From assembly GCA_029855935.1 (NCBI GenBank), contig JAGSHN010000008.1:1-56017 (forward strand): a stretch of 56,017 bases of DNA. The letters are read 5' to 3'. A model generated the notes under the pieces. The model was not told the DNA's origin. It made no database searches and was given only the letters and a program-made list of their open reading frames with translations. This document shows positions 25,454-34,573 of the stretch, piece after piece. The position numbers and the translations under genes are program-made. The stretch is from Candidatus Thorarchaeota archaeon. Lineage in GTDB: Archaea > Asgardarchaeota > Thorarchaeia > Thorarchaeales > Thorarchaeaceae. Every line of letters starts with the position of its first letter. Positions within the stretch are counted from its first letter, which is position 1.

Positions 25454-28207
25454 ATGATTTTGATTGCGACGCGCCGGCATCATTCTTGGTCATACCTCTT
25501 GCTTTGCGCTGGGCTAGTGGCTTTGTTCCTAGTTGGCACGCTAGGTAGCAATCCAGTCACCGAGTCTATTCCTCTGAACGGCGGAATCAGCACCTATCGA
25601 GACTATGGAGGAGAATCCGAGGTTCTCTTGCCGCAGCATACGGTTTCTGCCTATACTCCTCACGGTCCAATCACAATCACCTCCGACGCGGACTTTGCAT
25701 CTCAGGGCTGGCCGGGGAATGGCACAGAGTCCAATCCCTACGTAGTAGAGGGATTGAGCATAGCCGCTGGCGGAAACTGCATCTCCATCTCAGACACAAC
25801 GGTCTGTTTTGTGATACGCGACTGCCTGCTCACGGGGGGGAACTCCGGAGATGGAGTGTCTCTGGAAAATGTAATCCGTGGAAGAGTGGAGGGATGTGTG
25901 ATCTCAGAGAAAAGTAATGGTGTGTATCTGGTCCACTCGTCGAACAACAGTGTAGTGAACAACACCATCTCACACAACGATGGTGATGGTGTGTTGGTGT
26001 TCAATTCTTCGACTAACAGTGTAGTGAACAACACCATATCAGACAATAGTGGTGATGGCGTATCCCTGTTCGACTCCTCCACCAACAATACTGTGGTCAA
26101 CAACACCATCTCACAAAACTATGATGATGGTATATACCTGTACGACTCCTCCTCGGGCAACAGTGTAGTGAACAACACCATATCAGACAATGTTGATGAC
26201 GGCATATGCCTTGAGTCTTCTTCGAACAACTGTGTCGTCAACAACGAGTTTGTGAATAACGGAATTCTCATACTTGGGACCACGCTATCGGACTGGTTCC
26301 AGACGGTCACATCCAACAACACAGTGAATGGAAAAATGCTGGCCTACTTCACTGGCCTGACAGGAGGCGTAGTCGATGGAAGTCAGTACGGTCAGGTGAT
26401 CCTTGTGAACTGTACGGGAGTGAGAGTACAGGATGGCCTGTTCGTCAAGAGCGCCGGTGGAATAGAACTGGCCTTTTCCTCCAGCAATATTCTGATCAAC
26501 AACACGATCTCAGACAACTCTGACTATGGTGTGTACCTGTACTCTGCCACGAACAACAGTGTGGTGAACAACACCATCTCGGACAATGGCGATGGTGTGT
26601 ACCTTGGTTCCTCCTCGGGCAACAGTGTGGTAGACAATACCATCTCGCACAATGATGATGGTGTGTACCTGTGCTCCGCCTCAGACTACAACACTGTGGC
26701 GAACAACACGATCTCAGACAACTCGAACTATGGTGCGCTCCTGGACTCCTTCACGTCAAACAATCAGTTCTATCTCAACATTTTTGTTGGGAATGACAAC
26801 AACGCGGGCGACTATGGCTCAGACAACCACTGGAACACAACAGGAATAGGCAACTACTGGTCAGACTACAGTGGCACTGGTGTCTATAGCATTCCTGGTT
26901 CTGCAGGTTCGATAGACTACCATCCGAGGACATGGGATGTAACTCCTCCGAGCATCGACCACCCCGCGGACGTTCTGTACAACGAAGGAACTACAGGACA
27001 TTCAATCATATGGAGTCCAAGCGATGCTCATCCTGCCAGCTACGAGATCTATCGGAACGGTAGTCTTCTGGACTCAGGGAGCTGGACTGGTGGCAGCATC
27101 ACAGTTCTCGTCGATAATCTTGCAGTGGGAACATACAACTTCACCATAGTGGTCTATGACAAGAGTGGTAACTATGCCAGCGATACCGTGTTTGTCACGG
27201 TAAGGCCGGGGATTGCTACGATACCTCCACTAGGACTGTCTATGCCGGTTGCAGTAGCAGTCCTACTAGGCTCTGTCGCTGTCGTATCCGTTTCTGCGGT
27301 GGCATTTGTCCGTCGTCGCACTCGGATTAGAATTCAAACAATTGAAACCACTGAAACGGCTCCTCTCCTCGAGCCCCCAGTCGAAACGGGCCGGGAGTTG
27401 GTCAAGGTATACCGCGGATGCGAGATTGTGGGCGGCCGCTTTGAATACAAGGTGAAAGTGATGAATGTGAGTGGCACGGTCATCACCAACGTAGTCGTAT
27501 CCATAATCGGCCATCCGAGTGATTGTATGGAGCTCGTTGGTTCAGATACGAAGAAGATCTCGCGGATAGAAGTAGGTGGCTTCAGATCTCCACAGTTTAT
27601 CTTCGTACCGACAAAGGACTGCGTGGAGGGCAAGATCCTCGCCACGGTCTCATTCATTGACGCCCACGACAACGTCCATTCCATTGAAGTAGAGCCATAT
27701 GTAATACGGTCGGTGTGTGACCTGTTGCAACCACTCCAGATGTCTGCATCGCTGTTTGATGAACTGTTGGAGAACTTGGATCGGCGGACACAGGAGAGTA
27801 CGTTGAGATGGAACCCGCAAGTCCTGTACGAGAAGGCGAAGTCACTGCTCCCTGCGAGAAACTTTATGATCATAGACAGCGATGAGCGAATTGCAGGTGG
27901 GCAATTCATCGGGATGATAAGGGGACTTGCAGAGGGCAAATACACACGCAAGAAGGTGGCCGTTGTTGTTACGTTGATTGGTCCTGCCGAGGGACACGAA
28001 ACGAATGTGACCGTTGAGGTACTGGGCGAGGATGTGTCGATGATACCCACAACAATCGAAGAGCTGACCGAGAGAATCGATTCCTGGATCTGCCTCAGAT
28101 GCGGAGCGCCGCTGCCCGATGAAACGGTTCTGTCCATCAAGGCGGCGAAGATTGTCAAGTGTGAATACTGCGGTCACAGTCTGAGCCTAGACCTGTACAA
28201 GAAATAG
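25454..28207 (+). CDS. NosD-type beta-helix surface protein with Ig domain, transmembrane segment and cytosolic zinc ribbon
   Basis: This 917-residue protein starts at an ATG conserved with its paralogues at 29338 and 33288. A signal/anchor segment (14-36) and the family marker (HTVSAYTPHGPITI, DFASQGWPGNGTESNPYV) precede right-handed beta-helix repeats (about 95-465) built on VVNNTISDN units. Residues 500-585 are an Ig-like domain (HSIIWSPSDAHPASYEIYRNGS). A single transmembrane segment (about 592-615) ends in RRRTRIR, a positive-inside signal. About 290 cytosolic residues follow: a beta-rich domain, helices, and a terminal zinc ribbon (CLRCG and CEYCG). Unlike its neighbour, it spans the membrane and so could link surface binding to a cytosolic event. 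The ligand is unknown; NosD-like repeats typically bind or process polysaccharide. Confidence 0.88.
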   Translation: MILIATRRHHSWSYLLLCAGLVALFLVGTLGSNPVTESIPLNGGISTYRDYGGESEVLLPQHTVSAYTPHGPITITSDADFASQGWPGNGTESNPYVVEGLSIAAGGNCISISDTTVCFVIRDCLLTGGNSGDGVSLENVIRGRVEGCVISEKSNGVYLVHSSNNSVVNNTISHNDGDGVLVFNSSTNSVVNNTISDNSGDGVSLFDSSTNNTVVNNTISQNYDDGIYLYDSSSGNSVVNNTISDNVDDGICLESSSNNCVVNNEFVNNGILILGTTLSDWFQTVTSNNTVNGKMLAYFTGLTGGVVDGSQYGQVILVNCTGVRVQDGLFVKSAGGIELAFSSSNILINNTISDNSDYGVYLYSATNNSVVNNTISDNGDGVYLGSSSGNSVVDNTISHNDDGVYLCSASDYNTVANNTISDNSNYGALLDSFTSNNQFYLNIFVGNDNNAGDYGSDNHWNTTGIGNYWSDYSGTGVYSIPGSAGSIDYHPRTWDVTPPSIDHPADVLYNEGTTGHSIIWSPSDAHPASYEIYRNGSLLDSGSWTGGSITVLVDNLAVGTYNFTIVVYDKSGNYASDTVFVTVRPGIATIPPLGLSMPVAVAVLLGSVAVVSVSAVAFVRRRTRIRIQTIETTETAPLLEPPVETGRELVKVYRGCEIVGGRFEYKVKVMNVSGTVITNVVVSIIGHPSDCMELVGSDTKKISRIEVGGFRSPQFIFVPTKDCVEGKILATVSFIDAHDNVHSIEVEPYVIRSVCDLLQPLQMSASLFDELLENLDRRTQESTLRWNPQVLYEKAKSLLPARNFMIIDSDERIAGGQFIGMIRGLAEGKYTRKKVAVVVTLIGPAEGHETNVTVEVLGEDVSMIPTTIEELTERIDSWICLRCGAPLPDETVLSIKAAKIVKCEYCGHSLSLDLYKK

Positions 28208-28246
28208 CCACGACCTCGGCAGATACTGACGACACTCGATTAAGTC

Positions 28247-28274
28247 GCACGGGAGAACGCCGGGCATCCCGTGC
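28247..28274 (+). terminator. Hairpin after the first NosD gene
   Basis: GCACGGGA and TCCCGTGC form eight-base-pair perfect arms around a 12-base loop, 40 bases after the TAG of the first NosD gene. The same position after the decayed fourth copy keeps TCCCGTGC and most of the other arm. It has no T-run, so it may be a processing or stability element and not a classic terminator. Confidence 0.45.
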
Positions 28275-28334
28275 GCACCCCAACTACCCGGCCAGCGCGC
28301 GCTGGAGTATGGTCAGCGCAGCTATTCCACCTCT

Positions 28335-29312
28335 CTAGTTTAGGTCGAGGCTGCCTCTTCTCCTCGAAACTGGTTTCCCCATTCCCCCATTCAAGTCAAG
28401 CCGAAAGTACTTGATAGGTCGCGATGTCCCAAGATTGTCAAACTCCTGAAACGTCTTCTCCAATGCTGAATCAGTCCCGCCTGGTGCAACACCCACGGCC
28501 GTGGTAGAGGCGAGAGAACAACTTCTGAATCCCTGCATAGATATCATTTGGTTCGGCCAGTCTTGCCAACACAAGTCTTGGCTGTTGAGCTGGGCTGGGC
28601 CAACCGAGTGGAGCACTTCGGGCTGGACGTCGGTCAAGATCTCACGCTTGCGCACTCGAACGAGGTACCATCTCTCACCTATGTATCTGGGCAAAGTCTG
28701 CGGATAGCACGTTGCCCGTCAAAGTCATATCTCTCATCACTTGAGAGAAACTCATCTGAGTTCCACCCGCTAGTTTCGACTCTGCGGCTACCAGTGTGGA
28801 ATGGGCTGCGAATGGCGCTAGTGAGTTCAACATATCCCCTCTCCTCAGTTGGACTCCAAATCCATCCAACGAACGCCACGTACCAACGACACCAGGTTAC
28901 CTCCGTGTACACCAGCACTGGTAGCAGTAGGAGATTGCCCCACGCTATGTGAATTCGCCCCGTTTCAGCTGGTTCACCAGCGGATCAGTCATCGCCAGCG
29001 GCGACTGGACTTGGCACTAGCACGAATACGACTCCAATCAAGATGGCTCTTCGGATTTCGCTTTCACGTGTTCGTGTAGCGGAGGTCAGGTTGGCGTAGT
29101 CACTTGAGACGGCGCAGGCACAGACCTCGCTGAAAGGGGCGGGATTTTAGGGATACGACATACGGGGGAGCCACTGGCAAGACCGACAATGGTGCAGCCC
29201 TGAGATTTGGATACCCAAGTGTACTGACGAACCCGTCAAAACCGCGCACCAAGGCGGCGACTTCGATTCGGTTGGCATCGAAGAGGAACTGTACACAGAA
29301 GACATAATACAT
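28335..29312 (-). pseudogene. Decayed minus-strand gene between NosD copies
   Basis: Two minus-strand fragments share peptides with other copies in the window. The left end (28335-28500) encodes VAPGGTDSALE and IKYFRLDLN, matching VAPGGIDSRLE and IKYFRLDLD at 37420-37560. The middle encodes FLSSDERYDFDG, matching FLSSDTRYCFGG at 25100-25160. The right end encodes a hydrophobic start ending in DGFVSTLGYPN, matching DGFVISWGHVN near 25330. No single frame joins the parts, so it looks like a gene broken by several indels. Its function is unknown. Confidence 0.45.
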
Positions 29313-29337
29313 GGGCCGTGCGACGGGGCTTGGGTGG

Positions 29338-32300
29338 ATGTATTTGGGTGCAATGCACAGACGTCATTCTCGGTTCTATCTCTTGGTAAGCGCGGGGCTG
29401 GCGGCTTTACTCTTGATTGGCGCGCTTGGTAGCAGTCTGGTCACTGAGTCCATTCTTCTGAATGACAGGGTCAGCCCTGTTGGAAATCGTGGAGAAGAAG
29501 CCAGAGTCTTTCTGCCGCGGCACACTGTGTCTGCCTACACTCCTCACAGTCCGATCACCATCACGTCCAATGCCGATTTTGCATCACAGGGCTGGCCGGG
29601 GAACGGCACTGAGTCCAACCCGTACGTGATAGAGGGACTGAACATAACCACCAGCGGAAACTGCATCTCGATCTCGGACACAACGGTCTATTTTGTGATA
29701 CGCAACTGCCTGCTCACCGGCGGAAGAAACTGGCACGGGGTATCTCTGGACAATGTGATCAACGGAAGGATAGAGGGATGTACAATATCAGGGAAATCAA
29801 GCGGCGTGGGCATATTCCACTCCTCGAACAACACTCTGGTGAACAACACCATCTCAGACAATTGGCATGGCGTTTTCATATACTGTTCCTCGAACAACAC
29901 TCTGGTGAACAATGAGTTTGTAAGCAACGGGCTCATCATTCGTGGAGACAGTGTATCAGACTGGTTGCAGACGGTCACCTCTGACAACACAGTGAACGGG
30001 AAGATGTTGGGCTACTTCTCTGGGCTGACCGATGGAGTGATTGATGGCGGTCAGTACGGTCAGGTGATCCTGGCGAACTGCACAGGAGTGACAATACGAG
30101 ATGGTGTGTTCGTCAACAGCACTGTGGGAGTAGAACTGGGCTTTTCCTCGAACAATACTCTCGTGAACAACATCATTTCGGGTAATCGATTCGGCGTAGA
30201 TATGTGGTATTCCTCGAACAACACGCTGGTGAACAGTATCATTTCGAACAACTCAGACGGCGTCTATATGTGCTATTCCTCGAACAATGGTGTTGTGAAT
30301 AACACTATCTCCCAGAACGATGGCATAGGCGTGTTCTTAGGTTCCTCAAACTACACTAGTCTGACGGGCAACACGATCTCAGAAAATGGTGATGATGGTG
30401 TGTACCTTGAGTCCTCCTCGAACAACAGTCTGGTGAACAACACCATCTCAGAGAACTCAGTTGGTGTGTCCTTGTACTCCTCGAACAACAACAGTCTGGT
30501 GAACAACACCATCTCGTACAATGATGATGATGGTGTGTGGCTGTACTCCTCCTCGAACAACAGTCTGGTGAACAACACCATCTCGTACAATGATGATGAT
30601 GGTGTGTTTCTGTACTCCTCCTCGAACAACACTCTGGTGAACAACACGATCTCACACAACTTATGGGATGGTGTGTGCCTGGACTCCTCCTCGAACAACA
30701 CTCTGGTGAACAACGAATTCGTAAATGACGGGCTCTTCGTGTTTGGGAGCACGTTGTCAAACTCGTTGCAGAACATCATTTCTGACAACACTGTGAATGG
30801 GAAACTATTGGGCTATTTCTCTGGACTGACAGGAGGGGTGATCGATGGTAGTCAGTACGGTCAGGTGATCCTTGTCAATTGTACAGGAGTGACGGTACAG
30901 AATGGCGTGTTCATCAACAGCACCGTCGGAGTAGAACTGGGCTTCTCGAACAACACTCTGGTGAACAACACGATCTCACACAACTCACTATATGGTGTGT
31001 TTCTGTACTCCTCCTCGAACAACACTCTGGTGAACAACACGATCTCACACAACTTATGGGATGGTGTGTGGCTGTACTCCTCCTCGAACAACAGTCTGGT
31101 GAACAACACCATCTCAGACAACAAATATGGTGTGCACTTGTGGTGCTCCTCGGACAACAGTGTGGCGAATAACACAATCTCGGACAACTTGTGGGATGGC
31201 GTGTACCTGGAGTTCGCCTCGGACAACGCTCTGATGAACAATACCATCTCAGACAATGGTAATCATGGTGTGTTTCTTGCATTCTCCCCGAACAACACTC
31301 TGGTGAACAACGAATTTGTGAACAATGGACTCTTCATATTTGGGAACGCACTGTCGGACTGGTTGCAGACTGTCACATTCGATAACACAGTGAATGGAAG
31401 GATGCTGGGGTACTTCTCAGGATTGACTGGAGGAGTGATTGATGGCGGTCAGTACGGTCAGGTGATCCTTGCGAACTGCACAGGAGTGACAGTACTGAAT
31501 GGCGTCTTCGTCAACAGCACGGTGGGAATAGCACTGGGCTACTCATCTGGCAATGCTGTGGTGAACAACACAATCTTGTACAACTCACGATATGGTGTGT
31601 ACCTTGAATCCTCCTCGAATAACGTTGTGATGAGCAGTACTATCTCATACAATGGTGATGGTATCTACCTGCGCTCTTCGTCGAACAACATTGTAGCGAG
31701 CAACACCGTTTCAGACAACTCCAACTGTGGCGTGTATCTGCACTTTTCCTCGAACAACCAGATCTATCTCAACATCTTTGCTTGGAACGGCAACAACGCG
31801 CACGACAGCTCTGGGTCGGACAACCAATGGAACATAACAGGGATTGGCAACTACTGGTCAGACTACAATGGGACAGGCGTGTATAGCATCGCGGGTTCTA
31901 CGGGCTCGGTGGACTATCACCCAAGACCGTGGAGTGACACCACTCCTCCGACCATCAATAACCCATCCGACATCGAGTACATCGAGGGGACCACAGGACA
32001 TTCGATCACGTGGAGTCCATATGATGCCTATCCGGCCAGCTACGAGGTATATCGGAATGGTAGTCTCATAGAGTCTGGCGGATGGTCAGGCGATTCCATC
32101 ACCATCAATGTGGACGGACTAGGCATTGGTTCATACAACTATACGATAGTGGTCTACGACAAGTCAGGAAACTGGGCCAAGGACACAGTGTTCGTGACTG
32201 TGAAAGAGGCTCCTGATACCGACCCGCCAACAATTGACCATCCAGCGGACATTGAATATGTAGAGGGGAGCACAGGTCACATTGTCATCTGGAACCCGGA

Positions 32301-32673
32301 CGATGCGCACCCCGCAGGATATGAGATCTACAGGAACGGTAGTCTCGTGGTCGCTGGCACCTGGACCGGAGGTCCCGTGACAATCGGTGTAGATGGACTC
32401 AGGGCTGGCACCTACAACTACACTATAGTTCTCTACGACGAGTCGGGGAACTGGGTGAGCGACACAGTGTTCGTGACTGTGTTGACCGGGACGAGCACGA
32501 CATCCGCATCCACTACCAGCGAAACTATGACCTCCACCACTACAGCGCCTGACTGGCCAGGAGGGCTCGCCGTGATAATGGTCGTAGTGGGAGCCGCTGC
32601 GATAGCAATTCTCGTAGTACTGCTAGTCATCATGAAACGGCCCCGCCGACCAGTAGATGATACCTCCAGATAG
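29338..32673 (+). CDS. Long NosD-type beta-helix surface protein with two Ig domains and C-terminal membrane anchor
   Basis: I start at ATG 29338, which aligns with the starts of the paralogues; an upstream in-frame ATG at 29311 adds nine residues. The 1111-residue product has a signal segment, the family marker (HTVSAYTPHSPITI, DFASQGWPGNGTESNPYV), and about 800 residues of beta-helix units of the type SSNNTLVNNTISDN. A larger block (LVNNEFVNNGL ... GQYGQVILANCTGV) occurs three times. Two Ig-like domains follow (about 880-1050; each with GHS/GHI, TWSP or IWNP, YEVYRNGS), then a Ser/Thr-rich stalk with TSTTSASTTS and a C-terminal anchor (GGLAVIMVVVGAAAIAILV) with basic residues after it. It is displayed outside the cell, probably glycosylated at many NxT/NxS sites. 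Partner binding is unknown. Confidence 0.9.
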   Translation: MYLGAMHRRHSRFYLLVSAGLAALLLIGALGSSLVTESILLNDRVSPVGNRGEEARVFLPRHTVSAYTPHSPITITSNADFASQGWPGNGTESNPYVIEGLNITTSGNCISISDTTVYFVIRNCLLTGGRNWHGVSLDNVINGRIEGCTISGKSSGVGIFHSSNNTLVNNTISDNWHGVFIYCSSNNTLVNNEFVSNGLIIRGDSVSDWLQTVTSDNTVNGKMLGYFSGLTDGVIDGGQYGQVILANCTGVTIRDGVFVNSTVGVELGFSSNNTLVNNIISGNRFGVDMWYSSNNTLVNSIISNNSDGVYMCYSSNNGVVNNTISQNDGIGVFLGSSNYTSLTGNTISENGDDGVYLESSSNNSLVNNTISENSVGVSLYSSNNNSLVNNTISYNDDDGVWLYSSSNNSLVNNTISYNDDDGVFLYSSSNNTLVNNTISHNLWDGVCLDSSSNNTLVNNEFVNDGLFVFGSTLSNSLQNIISDNTVNGKLLGYFSGLTGGVIDGSQYGQVILVNCTGVTVQNGVFINSTVGVELGFSNNTLVNNTISHNSLYGVFLYSSSNNTLVNNTISHNLWDGVWLYSSSNNSLVNNTISDNKYGVHLWCSSDNSVANNTISDNLWDGVYLEFASDNALMNNTISDNGNHGVFLAFSPNNTLVNNEFVNNGLFIFGNALSDWLQTVTFDNTVNGRMLGYFSGLTGGVIDGGQYGQVILANCTGVTVLNGVFVNSTVGIALGYSSGNAVVNNTILYNSRYGVYLESSSNNVVMSSTISYNGDGIYLRSSSNNIVASNTVSDNSNCGVYLHFSSNNQIYLNIFAWNGNNAHDSSGSDNQWNITGIGNYWSDYNGTGVYSIAGSTGSVDYHPRPWSDTTPPTINNPSDIEYIEGTTGHSITWSPYDAYPASYEVYRNGSLIESGGWSGDSITINVDGLGIGSYNYTIVVYDKSGNWAKDTVFVTVKEAPDTDPPTIDHPADIEYVEGSTGHIVIWNPDDAHPAGYEIYRNGSLVVAGTWTGGPVTIGVDGLRAGTYNYTIVLYDESGNWVSDTVFVTVLTGTSTTSASTTSETMTSTTTAPDWPGGLAVIMVVVGAAAIAILVVLLVIMKRPRRPVDDTSR
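30475..30670 (+). repeat. Near-identical 66-base tandem units inside the second NosD gene
   Basis: Within the beta-helix region the unit CTGTACTCCTCCTCGAACAA ... ATGATGATGATGGTGTGT of 66 bases occurs twice with almost no change, and related units continue to about 31260. The near-identity at DNA level, beyond protein-level repeats, points to recent tandem duplication. Since 66 is a multiple of three, gain or loss of units keeps the frame and changes helix length by one or more coils. Confidence 0.75.
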
Positions 32674-33287
32674 ACAGGAGCGTCCTGTGTTGAAACAGGG
32701 GCCCGGTGTGTCAGGATGCAGCCGACCGGAGAACCATGTTTCGACGAACGACACCGGGCCCAGCACAGCTTCAAGAGACCAGAGAATCTTGAGCATTCGT
32801 AGATCAGCAGCCCACGTTTCCGGATATATCCGAGGACTTGTGGCCACACGAATTCTCCAGTGTTCCGCTGCACGATGGAAAACTCGATTGGTGCTCTCGT
32901 GGCACCGACCGTCCGATTGATGGCTGGACCAACATCATGGAAATAGAACGCAGGTGCAGAGCAGACTCGAGCCCAGCCACAGCAACATCGTTCTTATCCG
33001 CCCCCTTAAGCCGCTCACGACAGCACGAAGCCTGAGTGTCCAGTTCGACGATGAGTCCTGCGCGACAGAAACACGGAGTCATCTAGAGGACACGGGCAAT
33101 TTCTGGTGTCATCCTCTGATCACATCATACTGGCGCGAGTGCTGGCAGTCTGCACCTTGGAACTCTTCGATGCGCGTGGGCCTTGACGCAGTAGTCAGTT
33201 CTTTTCTGCTAGGGAGAGGACTAGTATTAGGAGGGGCCTATCCCCCTAAGAAACAATACTTGGACAGCGCGAGAAGGCCTTGGGTGG
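32674..33287. other. 614-base stretch between the second and third NosD copies
   Basis: It holds no convincing gene. At its left end are two hairpins: CCTGT/ACAGG (32684-32699) and the 11-base arms listed separately. The right end has GCGAGAAGGCCTTGGGTGG just before the start codon, as in the flank before 25454. The rest shows overlapping short frames on both strands, none with a ribosome site or recognisable domain. Confidence 0.5.
32699..32761. repeat. Inverted repeat of 11-base perfect arms with 41-base loop
   Basis: GGGCCCGGTGT (32699-32709) is the exact reverse complement of ACACCGGGCCC (32751-32761). A smaller hairpin (CCTGT/ACAGG, 32684-32699) touches its left arm, so the two compete for bases. 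It begins 26 bases after the TAG of the second NosD gene. It could fold at the RNA 3' end, or be the ends of a very short, target-free element. There is no T-run and no flanking direct repeat that I can see. Confidence 0.6.
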
Positions 33288-33941
33288 ATGTCTCTGGGTG
33301 CAATGCACAGGCGTCATTCCTGGCCTTGCCTCTTGGTATGCGCGGGACTAGTGGCTATGTTTCTGATTGTCGCACTCAGTGGCAATCTGGTGACCGGGTA
33401 TGTTCCTCTAAATGATGGGGGCATCACTAGTCGAGACTATGGAGGAGAAGTGCAGGGCATCTTGCTACAGCATACGGTGTCTGCCTACACTCCTCACGAT
33501 CCAATCACCATCACCTCCGACGCAGACTTCGCATCTCAGGGCTGGCCAGGAAGTGGTACTCAGAACGACCCATACGTGATTGAGGGACTGAACATAACCA
33601 CCAGTGGAAACTGCATCTCCATCTCGAACACAAGAGTCCATTTCGTGATACACTACTGCCTGCTCACAGGAGGAATCCTAGGAAACGGAGTGTCTCTAGA
33701 CAACGTGGCTGGCGAAAGGACAGGGGGATGCACAATATCAGAAAAACGGAATGGTGTGAATCTTGGCTCCTCCTCGAACAACAGTCTGGTGAACAATACC
33801 ATCTCAGAGAACTCGAACTATGGCGTGTACCTGTCCTTTTCCTATAAGAACCGAATCTATCTTAACATTCTTGCCTACAATGATAACAACGCGTATGGCG
33901 GGGACCTAGACAACCACTGGAACATAACAGGTGGTGACTGA
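33288..33941 (+). CDS. Truncated NosD-family paralogue (217 aa)
   Basis: It starts like its paralogues (MSLGAMHRRHS, a hydrophobic segment, HTVSAYTPHDPITI, DFASQGWPGSGTQNDPYV) and keeps the first beta-helix units, then jumps to the closing unit (LNILAYNDNNAYGG ... NHWNITGGD) and ends with TGA. In the full-length genes the closing unit continues NITGIGNYWSDY, so a short deletion near 33935 created the stop. The middle coils, Ig domain and anchor are missing. The signal segment is intact, so a secreted short form is possible, but decay is the simpler reading. Confidence 0.75.
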   Translation: MSLGAMHRRHSWPCLLVCAGLVAMFLIVALSGNLVTGYVPLNDGGITSRDYGGEVQGILLQHTVSAYTPHDPITITSDADFASQGWPGSGTQNDPYVIEGLNITTSGNCISISNTRVHFVIHYCLLTGGILGNGVSLDNVAGERTGGCTISEKRNGVNLGSSSNNSLVNNTISENSNYGVYLSFSYKNRIYLNILAYNDNNAYGGDLDNHWNITGGD

Positions 33942-34573
33942 TTGGATCTATGGTGCCTGAGACGAGCCGTTCACGAACTTGCAAGGTTCTCTTGTTGCTT
34001 CTTGACCAACTGTTCGTCTCTCTTGTGGTGGCAAGGTTAATAGCCACTTGCTACGCGATAGTTCCTGCTCTCTTTGAGTACTTCTACAAGTTTCGCAAGA
34101 TCTGGGCCGACCAAGCACATAGGCAAATTGTCACATTCTAGCTCACCGGTTCTCAGGCTCAGAAGAGAGGTATCTGTACGGGATGCTCCTAGAGGAGACT
34201 CCCACTACATATCCCTTGAATCACTGGTGACAGGGTCGGGGACCACGGGATCTCCAGAGCGCTGCGCCATCGTCGGATGCGCCCTTTCTTCTGAAGAGTG
34301 ATTCTATTCCCAACTGGACCTCACTGCGCAGGAACAATGCATTGATTCTTCTATATCCGACGAACAGTTTGAAAGTGGAAATGTGAGATGTCGACCAGAT
34401 TGAGGTCAACTCAGCGATGATGTCACACAGAGACGACCTAGATTCCTGCGCGGACACTACCAGTAGCCTTCTGCTACGTTGGGGCCGAGTCTCGTCTATG
34501 ACGCATCGAGGGGGCCTTGTTCACGGTTCACGCAGTTTGACTTGGCAAACGCGGCCACGGCTATAGAATGGGT
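33942..34573. other. 632-base stretch without a confident gene
   Basis: This lies between the truncated NosD copy and the end of the ATPase_2 gene on the opposite strand. Short frames exist on both strands (for example 33950-34141 and 34074-34301), but none has a clear ribosome site or domain. I found no RNA gene or strong inverted repeat. Confidence 0.45.

Larger units (their letters stand above)
28208..29337. other. 1.13 kb inter-paralogue stretch with a hairpin, a palindrome and a minus-strand gene remnant
   Basis: No intact gene lies here. It begins with a hairpin (28247-28274) and a 14-base perfect palindrome CCAGCGCGCGCTGG (28292-28305). From about 28210 to 28490 the DNA matches 37280-37570 closely, including the end of the preceding NosD gene. 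On the minus strand, 28335-28694 encodes VAPGG...IKYFRLDLN, related to a peptide at 37420-37722, and 29100-29312 encodes a hydrophobic N-terminus; the two may be ends of one decayed gene. The last 170 bases repeat the flank found before 25454. Confidence 0.6.

Noticed and set aside
28247-28305. CRISPR-like or recombination site suggested by the hairpin and CG-rich palindrome
   Set aside because: There is only one hairpin and one palindrome, with no regular spacers or repeats, and its second copy moved with a larger duplicated segment.
30120-31560. Tandem repeats in the second NosD gene taken for a CRISPR array or minisatellite
   Set aside because: The repeats are in frame, vary in length and sequence and encode the known beta-helix coils, so they are explained by protein structure.
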